In this document: positions 1 to 9,233 of the stretch, piece after piece
Layout of the letters: each line of letters opens with the position of its first letter
How positions within the stretch are numbered: the first letter of the stretch is position 1
Source of the DNA: Planctomycetota bacterium
Lineage (GTDB): Bacteria > Planctomycetota > PUPC01 > JACPCR01
Length of the DNA stretch: 64,000 bases
Assembly (NCBI GenBank): GCA_016179685.1
Contig: JACPCR010000095.1
Coordinates: forward strand, 22,625-86,624
Direction of reading: 5' to 3'
The notes under the pieces: model-generated
Databases searched by the model: none
What the model saw: the letters and a program-made list of their open reading frames with translations, nothing else
Told to the model about the DNA's origin: nothing
Program-made: the position numbers and the translations under genes

Positions 1-232
1 TGATACGATCGCGCGCGTCAGGTGGGAGTGCGGCGGCGGACGGCAGCTCGGTCTCTTCGACGCGGGCTGCGTAACGGCGGAAGGCTTCACGAAGGAGCAG
101 GACCTGCCGGCGATAGCGAGCACAGACCTTGCACATCATCAGGTGAATACGCACCTCGATGCGCTGGAGGAACGGAAGTCTCCGATCCATGGATTCAGAC
201 ACCAGTTGGCTGATTTCTTTGCACGTGCGCAT
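1..232 (-). CDS. Zinc-binding anti-sigma factor (zf-HC2-like), cut by window edge
   Basis: The visible 77 codons begin at an ATG (232) preceded by GGAGAG on the minus strand. The product starts MRTCKEISQLVSESMDRRLP and carries His-x3-Cys-x2-Cys (HLMMCKVC), the signature of the zinc-containing anti-sigma domain that sequesters ECF sigma factors. It lies 138 nt downstream of, and in the same direction as, the ECF sigma gene at 371-940, the normal sigma/anti-sigma arrangement. The C-terminal part, which would show whether it has a membrane segment, is outside the window. The family call rests on the motif and context. Confidence 0.75.
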   Translation of the reverse strand, partial: MRTCKEISQLVSESMDRRLPFLQRIEVRIHLMMCKVCARYRRQVLLLREAFRRYAARVEETELPSAAALPPDARDRI

Positions 233-370
233 AACGCTCTCCGGACATCACCTCTCGGCGCCGCGGCCACTCCGTGGCCACCCGGCGCAAAACATTCGCA
301 GATCATGGAAGCGCTTGACTTCCCTAAGAACTCGGACTCTGCGCATCCCTTGAATCGCCTGGCCTGCGCA

Positions 371-940
371 TCAGGAGTTCCCCCTTGGCTTCTGTGCAAA
401 CCAATGAGTTTCCAGGCAGCTTCTCAGCTTCATGCGTGCTCGATAGAACATGACTGCCAGGTTAGTCGCTGTGACTCCCAATATCCTACACACCTCGTCG
501 GTGCTGAGCCCCTCCAGCTCCCGGAGTGAGAAGGCGTCGGCCAACCGGCCGGGAAGACCCGAGAGGCAATGGTGAAAGACCTCCCAAAATTCTTTCTGCT
601 CGAAGGCCTTTGCTGGGTCAAGGTCCCACTCCGCGGGTATCACCTTCCACTCGCCGGTCTCCGTGAAGGCGCTTTCGCAGGAATCGTTCGGGGAAATGTC
701 CTCACGGGCGCTCCGACCCCGGTTGATTTCCCGGTAGTGATCGACAATCTTGTGCTTGAGAATGGCAATCAGCCAGGTCCTTTCACTGGAACGGCCTGAA
801 AAATCCTTCATGGAGCGCAGACCCGCCAGGAAGGTTTCCTGCACCAGGTCCGATGCGATCGTGGAGTTCCTCACCCGAAGGAGGGCGTAACGGAACAGGT
901 AATCGCCGTATTGGTCCACCCACGCTTCGGGACTGAGCAC
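371..940 (-). CDS. ECF-family RNA polymerase sigma factor
   Basis: This 189-residue protein has the two ECF regions: sigma-2 near residues 10-75 (DLVQETFLAGLRSM, then RTWLIAILKHKIVDHYRE) and sigma-4 near 120-175 (LPGRLADAFSLRELEGLSTDEVCRILGVTATNLAVMFYRARMKLR shortened here to its key features: a helix-turn-helix ending in YRARMKLR). The start is GTG at 940 with GAGGAG about 10 nt upstream. It begins 14 nt after the reductase gene at 955-2916 and is followed by an anti-sigma gene, so the three may be co-transcribed. Sigma-2 and sigma-4 are separated by an acidic linker of about 35 residues, somewhat long for an ECF factor. Confidence 0.88.
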   Translation of the reverse strand: MLSPEAWVDQYGDYLFRYALLRVRNSTIASDLVQETFLAGLRSMKDFSGRSSERTWLIAILKHKIVDHYREINRGRSAREDISPNDSCESAFTETGEWKVIPAEWDLDPAKAFEQKEFWEVFHHCLSGLPGRLADAFSLRELEGLSTDEVCRILGVTATNLAVMFYRARMKLRSCLETHWFAQKPRGNS

Positions 941-954
941 GAGTTTCTGCTCCT

Positions 955-2916
955 CTACAACTTTCGGGCGACCTGGTGGCCTTCAAGGATGGCATGCTGG
1001 AGGGAGCGCGGGGAGAAGGCGTCGCCGACGACCTCGACGTGGAGGCCCTTCGCCCTGAGCGCTTCGCTCAGGGTGTCCACGGGCGCGCCCCCGTAGGCAT
1101 AGATGAAGCCATCATAGGGCCCGACCTGCTGCAGCTCGCCGGTCCAGATGTTGGCTGCGATGAGGCAGCCGCCGCGGATCGTTTTCGCCTCGAGGTGGTT
1201 GAAAATCTGGGCGCCCTTCTTGAAGAGCCGCGTGAGCAGCGGCGGCCTCGTCGTCGCGCCCAGGAAATTCCCGATCACCTCCTGGCTCGTGATCAGGTCC
1301 ACCTCCTTCCCGCGGTCCAGCAGGAACTCGGCCGTGGTGGGACCCTGGTGTCCGTACTCCTCGTCGATCACCAGCAGCGTCTGGCCCAGGTCGCCAGCCG
1401 TGCCGAGGAGGACGTCCCAGGCCGAAGCGACTCGGTGCTGCTCCATTCCCTCGATAGCGGGCCGGCGCGCGACGGCGCCCGTGGCCACGATCACGGTGTC
1501 GGGGGTTTCCGCCAGGACTCGATCGACGGTGGCCTCGGTCTTCAGGCGGATTTCGACGCCGAGCTTGCGGCACTGGAGGCTGGACCAGCGCGTGGCGCCG
1601 TCGAAATCCTGCCGTGCGGGCGCGCGCCGGGCGATCAGCGTCTGGCCGCCCAGTTCCCCGCTTTTCTCGAAGAGGACGACGCGGTGTCCCCGAGCGGACG
1701 CGACGCGGGCGGCCTCGAGGCCCGCCGGGCCGCCACCCACCACGACGACCTTCTTCTTCTTCGGGCTCGGAGCGATTTCGGCCCACTGGGCCTCGCGGCC
1801 GATCACGGGGTTCTGGACGCAGGTGACGCCGCGGCCCGTGTAAATGCGATCGATGCAACCCTCGTTGTAACCCATGCACTGGCGGATGTCCTCGAGCTGG
1901 CCCGCCAGCGCCTTGTTCGGCAGGTGCGGGTCCGCGATCAGCGCCCGATTCATGATGCAGAGGTCCGCCTCGCCCGCAGCCAGAATCTTCTCCGCCTGGA
2001 CCGGGTCCACGATCCGGCCGAAGGTGATCACCGGCACGTCCACGACCTTCCGAACGCTGGCGGCCAGGTAGGTGTAGAGCCCGAGCTGAAAGGACATGTT
2101 GGGCACGGCCGCCGCTTCACCGACATAGGTCTCCGCCGTCGAGCCGATCACGTTGAAGTAATCCAGCAGCTTCAGGTCGCTCAGCCGCCCGCAGATTTCC
2201 TGCATCGCGGCATGGTTCAGCCCGTTCTCCTGGAAATCGTCGCCCGTCAGCCGGATGCCGACGACAAAATCCCGGCCCACCCGCTCGCGGACCGCCTCGA
2301 TCACCCGGACGCCAAACCTCATGCGGTTCTCCACGCTTCCGCCGTACTCGTCCGAGCGCCTGTTGACGTTTGGCGTCCAGAACTGGTCGATGAGGTGGCA
2401 GTGGCTGGCCATGACCTCGCAGCCGTCGAAACCGCCCTTTTTGAGCCGCTCGGCCGCATCGGCGAATGACCGGACGAATTCCGCAATGATATCGGGGTCC
2501 ATGGGGTGCGGATTTTCCCGGTGATTGGGCTCGCGGGTGTCGCTGGGCCCATAGAGCCGATTCCAGAGGTCGATGCTTCGGCCCCGGCGTCCCCGGTGCG
2601 TGATCTGCGCCACCACGGGCACCTGGTAGCGGTGCATGGCCTGGCTGAACTGCTCCAGGTACGGGATGACGCGATCCTCGAACAGCTCCACGCCGTTCCA
2701 ATCCCGCGCCGTGCTGGTCGGGTGCACGCTGGCGGAGCCGAAGCACATCATGAAGCCGACGCCGCCCCGGGCCTTCTCCTCGTAGTAGCGACGCTCGCGC
2801 TCGTCGGGCATGCCGTCCCTGGCGAGTGCGTCGGCGTGCGCGCTGCAGCAGATGCGGTTCTTCGCGGTGACGTGCCCCACGCGGATGGGTGAGAAAAGGT
2901 ATTTGAATTCGGCCAT
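955..2916 (-). CDS. FMN/[4Fe-4S]/FAD oxidoreductase of the Old Yellow Enzyme / 2,4-dienoyl-CoA reductase type
   Basis: A 653-residue two-part enzyme. Residues 1-345 form an OYE-type FMN barrel (start FKYLFSPIRVGHVTAKNRI; QITHRGRRG; EYGGSVENRMRF). Residues 390-650 form an FAD/NAD(P)-binding domain (VVVVGGGPAGLEAAR at about 390). Family members such as FadH and trimethylamine dehydrogenase hold a [4Fe-4S] cluster between the domains with C-x2-C-x3-C-x11-C. Here the motif is C347-M-G-Y350-N-E-G-C354 ... C366, so the second ligand is Tyr. The substrate cannot be told from sequence; enoate reduction and N-demethylation are both known in this family. It is followed closely by the ECF sigma gene. 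Confidence 0.88.
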   Translation of the reverse strand: MAEFKYLFSPIRVGHVTAKNRICCSAHADALARDGMPDERERRYYEEKARGGVGFMMCFGSASVHPTSTARDWNGVELFEDRVIPYLEQFSQAMHRYQVPVVAQITHRGRRGRSIDLWNRLYGPSDTREPNHRENPHPMDPDIIAEFVRSFADAAERLKKGGFDGCEVMASHCHLIDQFWTPNVNRRSDEYGGSVENRMRFGVRVIEAVRERVGRDFVVGIRLTGDDFQENGLNHAAMQEICGRLSDLKLLDYFNVIGSTAETYVGEAAAVPNMSFQLGLYTYLAASVRKVVDVPVITFGRIVDPVQAEKILAAGEADLCIMNRALIADPHLPNKALAGQLEDIRQCMGYNEGCIDRIYTGRGVTCVQNPVIGREAQWAEIAPSPKKKKVVVVGGGPAGLEAARVASARGHRVVLFEKSGELGGQTLIARRAPARQDFDGATRWSSLQCRKLGVEIRLKTEATVDRVLAETPDTVIVATGAVARRPAIEGMEQHRVASAWDVLLGTAGDLGQTLLVIDEEYGHQGPTTAEFLLDRGKEVDLITSQEVIGNFLGATTRPPLLTRLFKKGAQIFNHLEAKTIRGGCLIAANIWTGELQQVGPYDGFIYAYGGAPVDTLSEALRAKGLHVEVVGDAFSPRSLQHAILEGHQVARKL

Positions 2917-3035
2917 GACTTCCTCGAATCGGAATGTGCGCTCGCGTTTCGCTGGTCACCGAGTTCGCCAGTCCGCCCGCACTTCCGTGCCGGCAAACCA
3001 AGTATTATCCTACTCTCTCAAACCCGCTCAGAGAA

Positions 3036-6000
3036 ATGAAAACCGAAGATTCAAAGAATCACGTATTTCAAGTCGGTTTGAGCCTGTGGCGGCGAGCGCT
3101 CCCCGGGCTCCTGGCCTGGGTGGCCGCTGCGGCCCCGGCGGGGGCGGGGACTCCCTTGGATTCGTGGGAACTGCCCTGGCTGGGAGGCGAGCCGGGCAGA
3201 GTGGTCTTGGCTGGCGGCAAGGCGTTCCTGGCGAGCGGGAGCGGCGGCCTGCTTTCCCTATCGGTTGAAGGCGGCCGGATGGGTGTGGAATCGGCGGCGG
3301 GGACGCCGGGCCGGGCGCTCGATCTCTTCCTCCAGGAGGGGGGCGTCCTGGTCTATACGGACCAGCGGATTCTTCAGGCCTATAGCCGGAATGCGGACGG
3401 CCGCCTCGAGGCGGGTGCGAGCGTGTTCCTGGGCGCCTGGGACTTGCTGGACGTGGCGGTTGAAAGGAATCGGCTCTTCTACCTGAGGAAAATCCGGGTT
3501 GAACGGGCGGTGCGGGAGAACAAGTTCGAGCAGGACCTCTACTTCATCGGGTGCGGGGAGATTCGCCGCGGGCTCATGAAGGTGGAGGGCGAGGTGCAGC
3601 TCGGCATCATCCGGCCTCACCGCGTCATGCCGCTCGGGGAGGGAAGATGGGCCGCCGTGAGCCTGGGCGAACAAGGGCTCGCCTTGGTGGAATTCGAGCC
3701 TCGAAACCAGCCACGGGTACGAGAATTTCTCGGGCAGGTCGGTGACGTGCGCAGCCTGGGTCTTGCGGGCGAGAGACGGGTGCTGGCCGGTGCGGCCCGC
3801 GAGCTGGTGGTATGGGACCTCGAGAATCTTCTCGAGGAGCGGCCGGGCCAGGGGGGCGGGGACGCGCCCGAGGGTGACCTGGCCGACGCGGAGGGGCCGG
3901 GACCCGAAGGGGAGGACGGGAAGGGAGAAGAGGCGGCGGAATCGGTGCGCCGGATGCCGCTTCCGGGCAGGCCGATGGCCTTTGCGAGCCGGGGCGACCA
4001 CCATGTCGCGCTCCTGGAATCCGGCGAGGTGCTGGTTCTCGAGTCGGCCGAGGTCGGGAACGAGTGGACGCTGCTGGCCCGGGTGTCGGAGTCCCCGAGC
4101 CAGAAGGACTCGGGCCGAGCGGTCCCGGCGGCTTCGATGGGCGTCTCCCCGTACTCTTCAGCGGCCATTGGGGACCGCTGGCTGGTGGTTTCAGACTCTC
4201 AGGCCGGCCTGCGGCTCTTCGACGCGGCCGAGCCGGCTCGGCCCAAGCTGGTGCACACGCTGGCGGCCGGGGACACGGTCCGCGACCTCGCCTGCGTGGG
4301 GAGCGAGCTGTTTGCACTCTGCGGCGGGAAGATAGGCCGGGCGAGCGCGGGCGGTTTCGAGGTCTTTGCTGGCGTCGCCGCGCCGGCCGGCTGCCGCCTC
4401 GCGTCGTATCGGGGATTCCTCGCCCGGGTCTCCGATGCCGTTTCCTGGCTTCCCCCGCAGTCCAGCAGGTGGGAAGGCGAGCCATCCGATTCACCGGGCG
4501 GCAGCGGGCCCGCCGGGCCCGCCAGAGGCCTGGCCGCGCTTCTGGCGCGAGCGGAAGGGGCTGCGGGCGCGGCCGGGCGCGACCTGGAGGGGCCCGGCGA
4601 GCTTCGCGATTTCGCCTTCGACGGCGGCCGTCTGTTCCTTCTGTGGGAAGACCTGTTCGAGGAGGCCGGCAAGAGGCCCGTCTCCCGGGCCTGTGTTTCC
4701 GTCGTCGGTCTCGAGGAGGGCGCGCCGCGCCGCGTCTCCGAGTTTCGCGTCGAAGGCCTGTTCCCGCGGCGTCTGGCCGCGGGCGGCGACCTCGTGGTCC
4801 TCGAGGCCGGAGGCTGGCTGCACCTCTGGCACTGGCCGAGCGGGAAGCGGCTGCAAGTCCTGTATGGCGCGGCCGCCGTGGAATCCCTCGCCGTCCTCGG
4901 CCATCGAATCCTGGCCAGCGGGCCGGACGGCCTGAAGGTCTTCGACGTTCGGGACCCTTCCCGGCCCCGCTATCTTTCCGCTCTCCGAATGCCCGAGGTC
5001 CGGAAATTCGCCCTTTCTGAAGACGGCGGCCGCATCTTCGGCTTCACGGGAAACCGGCTCCTTTCGCAACTGTTTCCGGCCGAGGGGACCGCCGCATCCC
5101 GGACGGCCTTCGAGGTGGGGCCGGTACGCGGCCGGAACGGGACGCCGGTGGCCTTGGGAAACGTGGAGAAGCTTTATGGCAGGGAGTTCGCCATTCTGGA
5201 GGATGGCGTGGACGTCTGCTCCGAGGTCTATGCGAGACAGCGCGGCTACCGCCTGCGGGCCGTGGGCCGGCGACTGGATGAGGCCTCCGGCTGGCCCGAC
5301 ACCGAGGTCGATCCGGACACGGTGGCGGTGGACCCCGAGCGGGGCCGCGTGAAGTTTTCCGACGGAACGCCTTGCCTGTTCGAACGCCTTTCCCAGGTCG
5401 CCACCCCCATGTACAACTCGTCCGGGTGGGAGAGGCGAGGCAACCGTCTCTACGTGGCGACGGGTGAAAACGCCAATCCGTTCGTGATCTATGACGCCGC
5501 CGATCCCGCTTTCCCCAAGGAGATCGGATGGTGTCCGGGTGGGGTGCGGTTTCCCCACGATATTGCGGCGTCCGAGGACAACCAGGCGGCTTACTTGCCG
5601 GTCACCACTGGCCCCCTGGAAGTGCTGGACGTTTCCAAGGTGGGCGGGTCCGCCTACGAGATCGTCCGGGTACCCGCAAGGGAGGTCTGCACCTGGACTC
5701 CGCCGGGCGCCGGCAAATCCTTCCGCCTCGAGCTCGTGTCGGGCGGGAATCCGCCTGCCGAACGGCTTCAGGCCTGGACTCCGCCAGGTGGCGATGCCCC
5801 GGTCTCCGCTGCGGTTTCTGGCGACTTTTTGTATGTTTCCGGCCGCGCCTATTTCTATGTCCTGGACATTCGGGACCGGCTGTCGCCGCGCCTGCTGGGC
5901 CAGTGCCCGGGCGGTGGCGGCGATATTACGGCGGTGCAAGACGGGTACGCTTATCTCTCAACCGGGGGGCTGACCGTGGTGGACGTGCGGCATCCCGATC

Positions 6001-7463
6001 GGCCGAAGGTGGCCGGCTCGCTTTCGAACCATCGGGGCCGTCCGCTGGCGCTCCTGGGTCGTCCGGCCCGTGGTTTCGCGGGAATGGCCTTCGTGGAAAA
6101 ACACCGGGGCCAGCACTTTGTCCTCGCGGACGTGCGCGACCCGGCCCGCCCGCGGGTCGCTGGAGTGCTGGAAGACGCCGAGATTCTGAACACGAGCGGC
6201 GCCGCCATCCTGGAAGGCGGCCGGGCCCTGATCACCGACGCCGGAAGCTGGGGCGGGGACTATAACGTCGTCACGGGCATGCACGGCCGCATGGTGCTCC
6301 TGGACATTTCGGACCCGGCCTCGATCCGCAACCTTTCCACCTTCCATTCGCCGGACGAAGGAGATTGGCGCGGGATCGAGGTGGACGAGGAGCAACACCG
6401 GGCGTGGATCGGCGACCGCAGTTTCGGCGTATGGGTCTATGATGTCCATGACCCGGCCCGGCCCGAGCTGCTCGGGGGCGTCCCGGTGTCCGGCGAGTCG
6501 GACTATGGCTACTTCAAGGACGGCGTGCTCTACTTCGACACGACCGGAGGCGGCGGGCTCTGGGCCGTCGACGTGACCGACCCGTTTTCGCCGAAGAAGG
6601 TGGGCTACTACTGGGACGGCATCTGGACGCCGCGCTCGCATCATCAGGGGGCGGGCAACGCACTCTACACCGCCATGACCGGCACCGGGCTTCGGGTGCT
6701 GGATGTGGCCGACCCCCACCGCATCCGTCTGGCTGCTGAACTGCGACTCAACCTGTTGAGCCAGGCCTTCAAGGTGCACGGGGACCGCTTGTTCGCTCTG
6801 ACGCTGGACCGCGGCCGCACGGGCATGGTGGAATATCGCCTGGAGGACCCTCTGTCGCCTCGTGAAGAGGTTCGACAAGAGTTAAACCTTCCGCCCGGAC
6901 CCATGAAGTTCGATTTTGCCGGAGATGACCTGGTGGTCGTCAGCCTGGCGAAGGGCCAGGAGCACCTCCAGTTGCTGCGGACCGAAGGCTCGGGCGGTAG
7001 ATGGAAGGAACTGGCGAGACTGGACCTTGCCTCCGCGGTGACCAAGCCTTCGGGATGGGATAATTGGGACGTCCAGGCGGTGGGCGATCGGCTGTTCGTC
7101 ACGGGGGACGGACTGATGCCCCCGGTGGTGGTCATCGACCTCACGGACCGGAAATCGCCGGCCGTTGTCTGGGCGAGTCCATTGGACACGCCGGACCGAT
7201 TCATGGATGCGCGGGTGGTGGGAGACTATCTCTATGCCAACTGGTATTACCCGGGCATCCAGGTTTACGACTTCCGGGACCCGGCCCACCCGGTGAAGCT
7301 GGCGTGCGAGCCTTCGGGGCCAGGGGGCGAATTTTCGAAGGACGCGTGGAGTCTGGGTGTGGTCTCAGGCCCCTACCTCTATGCGCCGAAGTTGTCGTTC
7401 GCCGTGGTCTTCCGCGTCCCCCGTGCTCCTCAAACGCCACGGGGAGAGATCAGCGTCCGTTAA
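3036..7463 (+). CDS. Large exported LVIVD-repeat beta-propeller protein
   Basis: The chosen start (ATG 3036) places a signal peptide at the N-terminus: MKTEDSKNHVFQVGLSLWRR followed by a hydrophobic stretch and an APAGAG-type cleavage site. The 1475-residue product is built from beta-propeller repeats of the LVIVD kind, clearest in the C-terminal half, where units of the form VxDVxDPxxPxxxG recur (VVDVRHPDRPKVAG, LADVRDPARPRVAG, LLDISDPASIRN, VYDVHDPARPELLG, AVDVTDPFSPKKVG, VLDVADPHRIRLA, VYDFRDPAHPVKLA). Residues about 265-310 form an acidic Gly-rich insertion. The family is widespread in extracellular proteins without an assigned activity. An in-frame start at 2934 lacks a signal sequence at its own N-terminus, so I rejected it. 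Confidence 0.8.
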   Translation: MKTEDSKNHVFQVGLSLWRRALPGLLAWVAAAAPAGAGTPLDSWELPWLGGEPGRVVLAGGKAFLASGSGGLLSLSVEGGRMGVESAAGTPGRALDLFLQEGGVLVYTDQRILQAYSRNADGRLEAGASVFLGAWDLLDVAVERNRLFYLRKIRVERAVRENKFEQDLYFIGCGEIRRGLMKVEGEVQLGIIRPHRVMPLGEGRWAAVSLGEQGLALVEFEPRNQPRVREFLGQVGDVRSLGLAGERRVLAGAARELVVWDLENLLEERPGQGGGDAPEGDLADAEGPGPEGEDGKGEEAAESVRRMPLPGRPMAFASRGDHHVALLESGEVLVLESAEVGNEWTLLARVSESPSQKDSGRAVPAASMGVSPYSSAAIGDRWLVVSDSQAGLRLFDAAEPARPKLVHTLAAGDTVRDLACVGSELFALCGGKIGRASAGGFEVFAGVAAPAGCRLASYRGFLARVSDAVSWLPPQSSRWEGEPSDSPGGSGPAGPARGLAALLARAEGAAGAAGRDLEGPGELRDFAFDGGRLFLLWEDLFEEAGKRPVSRACVSVVGLEEGAPRRVSEFRVEGLFPRRLAAGGDLVVLEAGGWLHLWHWPSGKRLQVLYGAAAVESLAVLGHRILASGPDGLKVFDVRDPSRPRYLSALRMPEVRKFALSEDGGRIFGFTGNRLLSQLFPAEGTAASRTAFEVGPVRGRNGTPVALGNVEKLYGREFAILEDGVDVCSEVYARQRGYRLRAVGRRLDEASGWPDTEVDPDTVAVDPERGRVKFSDGTPCLFERLSQVATPMYNSSGWERRGNRLYVATGENANPFVIYDAADPAFPKEIGWCPGGVRFPHDIAASEDNQAAYLPVTTGPLEVLDVSKVGGSAYEIVRVPAREVCTWTPPGAGKSFRLELVSGGNPPAERLQAWTPPGGDAPVSAAVSGDFLYVSGRAYFYVLDIRDRLSPRLLGQCPGGGGDITAVQDGYAYLSTGGLTVVDVRHPDRPKVAGSLSNHRGRPLALLGRPARGFAGMAFVEKHRGQHFVLADVRDPARPRVAGVLEDAEILNTSGAAILEGGRALITDAGSWGGDYNVVTGMHGRMVLLDISDPASIRNLSTFHSPDEGDWRGIEVDEEQHRAWIGDRSFGVWVYDVHDPARPELLGGVPVSGESDYGYFKDGVLYFDTTGGGGLWAVDVTDPFSPKKVGYYWDGIWTPRSHHQGAGNALYTAMTGTGLRVLDVADPHRIRLAAELRLNLLSQAFKVHGDRLFALTLDRGRTGMVEYRLEDPLSPREEVRQELNLPPGPMKFDFAGDDLVVVSLAKGQEHLQLLRTEGSGGRWKELARLDLASAVTKPSGWDNWDVQAVGDRLFVTGDGLMPPVVVIDLTDRKSPAVVWASPLDTPDRFMDARVVGDYLYANWYYPGIQVYDFRDPAHPVKLACEPSGPGGEFSKDAWSLGVVSGPYLYAPKLSFAVVFRVPRAPQTPRGEISVR

Positions 7464-7508
7464 TCCTCGATGCAGGAAGCGCGGCCGCACTTCCTGCATC
7501 GAGGATTA
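7461..7508. repeat. 19-bp perfect inverted repeat carrying both stop codons of convergent genes
   Basis: Arms 7461-7479 and 7490-7508 are perfectly complementary around a 10-nt apex (CGCGGCCGCA). The outermost three bases of the left arm are the TAA of the LVIVD gene. The outermost three of the right arm, read on the minus strand, are the TAA of pgsA. No T-run follows on either strand. It probably works as a bidirectional transcript-end hairpin. It belongs to the hairpin set described in the findings. Confidence 0.9.
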
Positions 7509-8126
7509 CATCTCCCGTACAATGTGCCAGTTGGCGCGGAGGTAATCGACGAGGGAGAGGCAGGTGATGACCGCCACGGCCCCCATGAGCCAGTTCGACC
7601 AGAGCTTGACCTGTTCCGCCGGCGGCACGAAGGACAGGGGGAGCTTTTCCCAGACGAGGAGCGCGAGGATGATGGTCATCGCGGCGCCCTGGATGGCGGT
7701 CTTGACCTTTCCCGAGACCCTGGCCCCGATGATGATGTTCCTGGCCGCGGCGAAGGCCCGGAGCAGGTTGACGAGCGCGTCGCGGTAGAAGATCGCCGCA
7801 ACCATCCAGACATGGGCGTATCCCTGGACCAGGAAGCAAAGAAAAATGGAGAAATTGCAGACCTTGTCCGCCAGGGGGTCCAGCAGCTTGCCCGAGTCGG
7901 AGACCAGTTTCCGCTTGCGAGCGAAGTAGCCGTCCAGGTAATCTGTGATCAGGAACGAGGTCACGAGGGCCAGACATGCCACGCGGGCCCAGAGCGATCC
8001 CGACCAGGAAAAGACGAGGATGAACACCGGGCTCAGAACAATCCGGTAGAGCGTCAGCAGGTTAGGAAGGTGCAGGACAGAGCGTTGCGTGGAGGAAACG
8101 GCGACCTTACCGACGGCAACGTCCAT
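7506..8126 (-). CDS. pgsA: CDP-alcohol phosphatidyltransferase, probably phosphatidylglycerophosphate synthase
   Basis: A 206-residue membrane enzyme that would transfer the phosphatidyl group of CDP-diacylglycerol to glycerol-3-phosphate or a related alcohol. The family signature D-x2-D-G-x2-A-R-x8-G-x3-D-x3-D is complete (D62, D65, G66, A69, R70, G79, D83, D87, in TDYLDGYFAR and SGKLLDPLAD). Several hydrophobic helices surround it. ATG 8126 was chosen because the resulting length is typical; an upstream in-frame start at 8198 adds 24 unlikely residues. The exact acceptor alcohol is not provable here. The stop lies in the hairpin at 7461-7508. Confidence 0.85.
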   Translation of the reverse strand: MDVAVGKVAVSSTQRSVLHLPNLLTLYRIVLSPVFILVFSWSGSLWARVACLALVTSFLITDYLDGYFARKRKLVSDSGKLLDPLADKVCNFSIFLCFLVQGYAHVWMVAAIFYRDALVNLLRAFAAARNIIIGARVSGKVKTAIQGAAMTIILALLVWEKLPLSFVPPAEQVKLWSNWLMGAVAVITCLSLVDYLRANWHIVREM

Positions 8127-8264
8127 GGGGGAAAATCCTCGCCACAGCAGGAAAATTTCGCGCGGTGGCAAGGTAGCAGATTCCGCGTGCCGGTTCAAGC
8201 GCGTTCGGCGCCGGGCGCTGGAACGGTGTACGGCCTTCCCGCATCGGGTATCGAGGGAGATGGG

Positions 8265-8993
8265 ATGCAGTCGAAACCGCTGATTGCCCTGAATTGCGAT
8301 TTGAAACGCGAGTCGGACAAGGCCTATGCCCAGGTCTCGGAGGCCTATTACCTCGCCGTCGAGGAGGCGGGGGGCCTGCCCATTCTTCTACCACCGCTGC
8401 TTCGCCCGGGCGAGCTGGGCGGAATTCTGGCTCGAATCGACGGGCTGGTGCTGATTGGGGGCCCGGACATTCACCCGAGTTTTTACGGCCAGCGGCCCGG
8501 CCCCCACCACAACCCCATGGAGGCCCGGCGCGAGCAATTCGATGTTCAGCTGGCTCGCGAGGCATGGGACCGGGGTCTTCCCACGCTGGGAATCTGTTTC
8601 GGCGCCCAGCTCCTCAATATTGCCCGCGGGGGCGATCTCCTCCAGCATATCCCGAGCGACGTGCCTCGGGCCATAGCCCATTCCGGACCCGACGCGGACA
8701 CCGTGCACGAAATCCGGGTCGAACCGGGCTCGCTCTTGCACTCCGTTCTCGGGGCCGAACGAATCGAGGTCGCCAGTCGTCACCACCAGGCTGTGGGCCG
8801 GGTGGGCGAGGGCTTCAAGGTGGCCGCCCGCGCCGCCGACGGCGTCATCGAGGCCATCGAAGCGGCAGACGATCGTTTTATTCTCGGCGTCCAGTTCCAC
8901 CCCGAACGGACTCCGGGCCCCGTACGGGCGGGTATCTTTCGTGCCTTGCTGGCCGCCATTCCTCATCCCGGCGGGGTGAGGAACGGCGGCTAG
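8265..8993 (+). CDS. Class-I glutamine-amidotransferase-like hydrolase (gamma-glutamyl-GABA hydrolase / peptidase C26 type)
   Basis: The 242-residue protein has the nucleophile elbow GICFGAQ (Cys111) and the GVQFHPE motif (His212, Glu214), giving the Cys-His-Glu triad of class-I amidotransferase-like hydrolases. The N-terminal GGPDIHPSFYG resembles PuuD-type enzymes, which split gamma-glutamyl bonds. The residue after the nucleophile is Phe, where PuuD proteins usually have Arg. ATG 8265 is preceded by GAGGGAGA. It is divergent from pgsA, with about 140 nt between the starts. The natural substrate is unknown. Confidence 0.82.
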   Translation: MQSKPLIALNCDLKRESDKAYAQVSEAYYLAVEEAGGLPILLPPLLRPGELGGILARIDGLVLIGGPDIHPSFYGQRPGPHHNPMEARREQFDVQLAREAWDRGLPTLGICFGAQLLNIARGGDLLQHIPSDVPRAIAHSGPDADTVHEIRVEPGSLLHSVLGAERIEVASRHHQAVGRVGEGFKVAARAADGVIEAIEAADDRFILGVQFHPERTPGPVRAGIFRALLAAIPHPGGVRNGG

Positions 8994-9233
8994 CCCGGGT
9001 TTCTCACAAGGCGTACTCGCACGACCGATATTCGCCTGTGCAGAAATCCCTTGCAATTCAGGCACCGATCGGCCTTCCTGACACCTCGTTCCGGGCTGAC
9101 GTTGAGCGAGAAAAACGCAAGTCGTTCGAGTCGAAGCCCGCCGGGCGCATTTTGAACACACCGTTTGAGCCATGCGGGCGAGAGGCGGTGCGCGGGCGAG
9201 AGGCGTGAAGCGCGCGGGACAGAGGCCGCAACG
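8991..9233. repeat. Gene-free segment starting with a repeat end (TAGCCCGGGTTTCTCACAAG)
   Basis: The stop codon of the preceding gene is the first base triplet of TAGCCCGGGTTTCTCACAAG. Nearly the same string, with one internal substitution, occurs at 43686-43705 in front of atpA. The following 220 nt contain no convincing coding sequence. The string resembles the termini of some transposable elements that I recall from environmental bacteria, possibly IS1380-like, so this may be a degraded element or a non-autonomous copy. No transposase is visible. Confidence 0.4.

Noticed and set aside
976..2469. Long open frame opposite the OYE-type reductase gene (497 codons)
   Set aside because: High-GC shadow; no family similarity, and the minus-strand frame has a complete enzyme. 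The same holds for long frames opposite nuoM (36813-38465), nuoN (38574-40496), the atp genes (45394-47760) and the molybdoenzyme (12895-14154).
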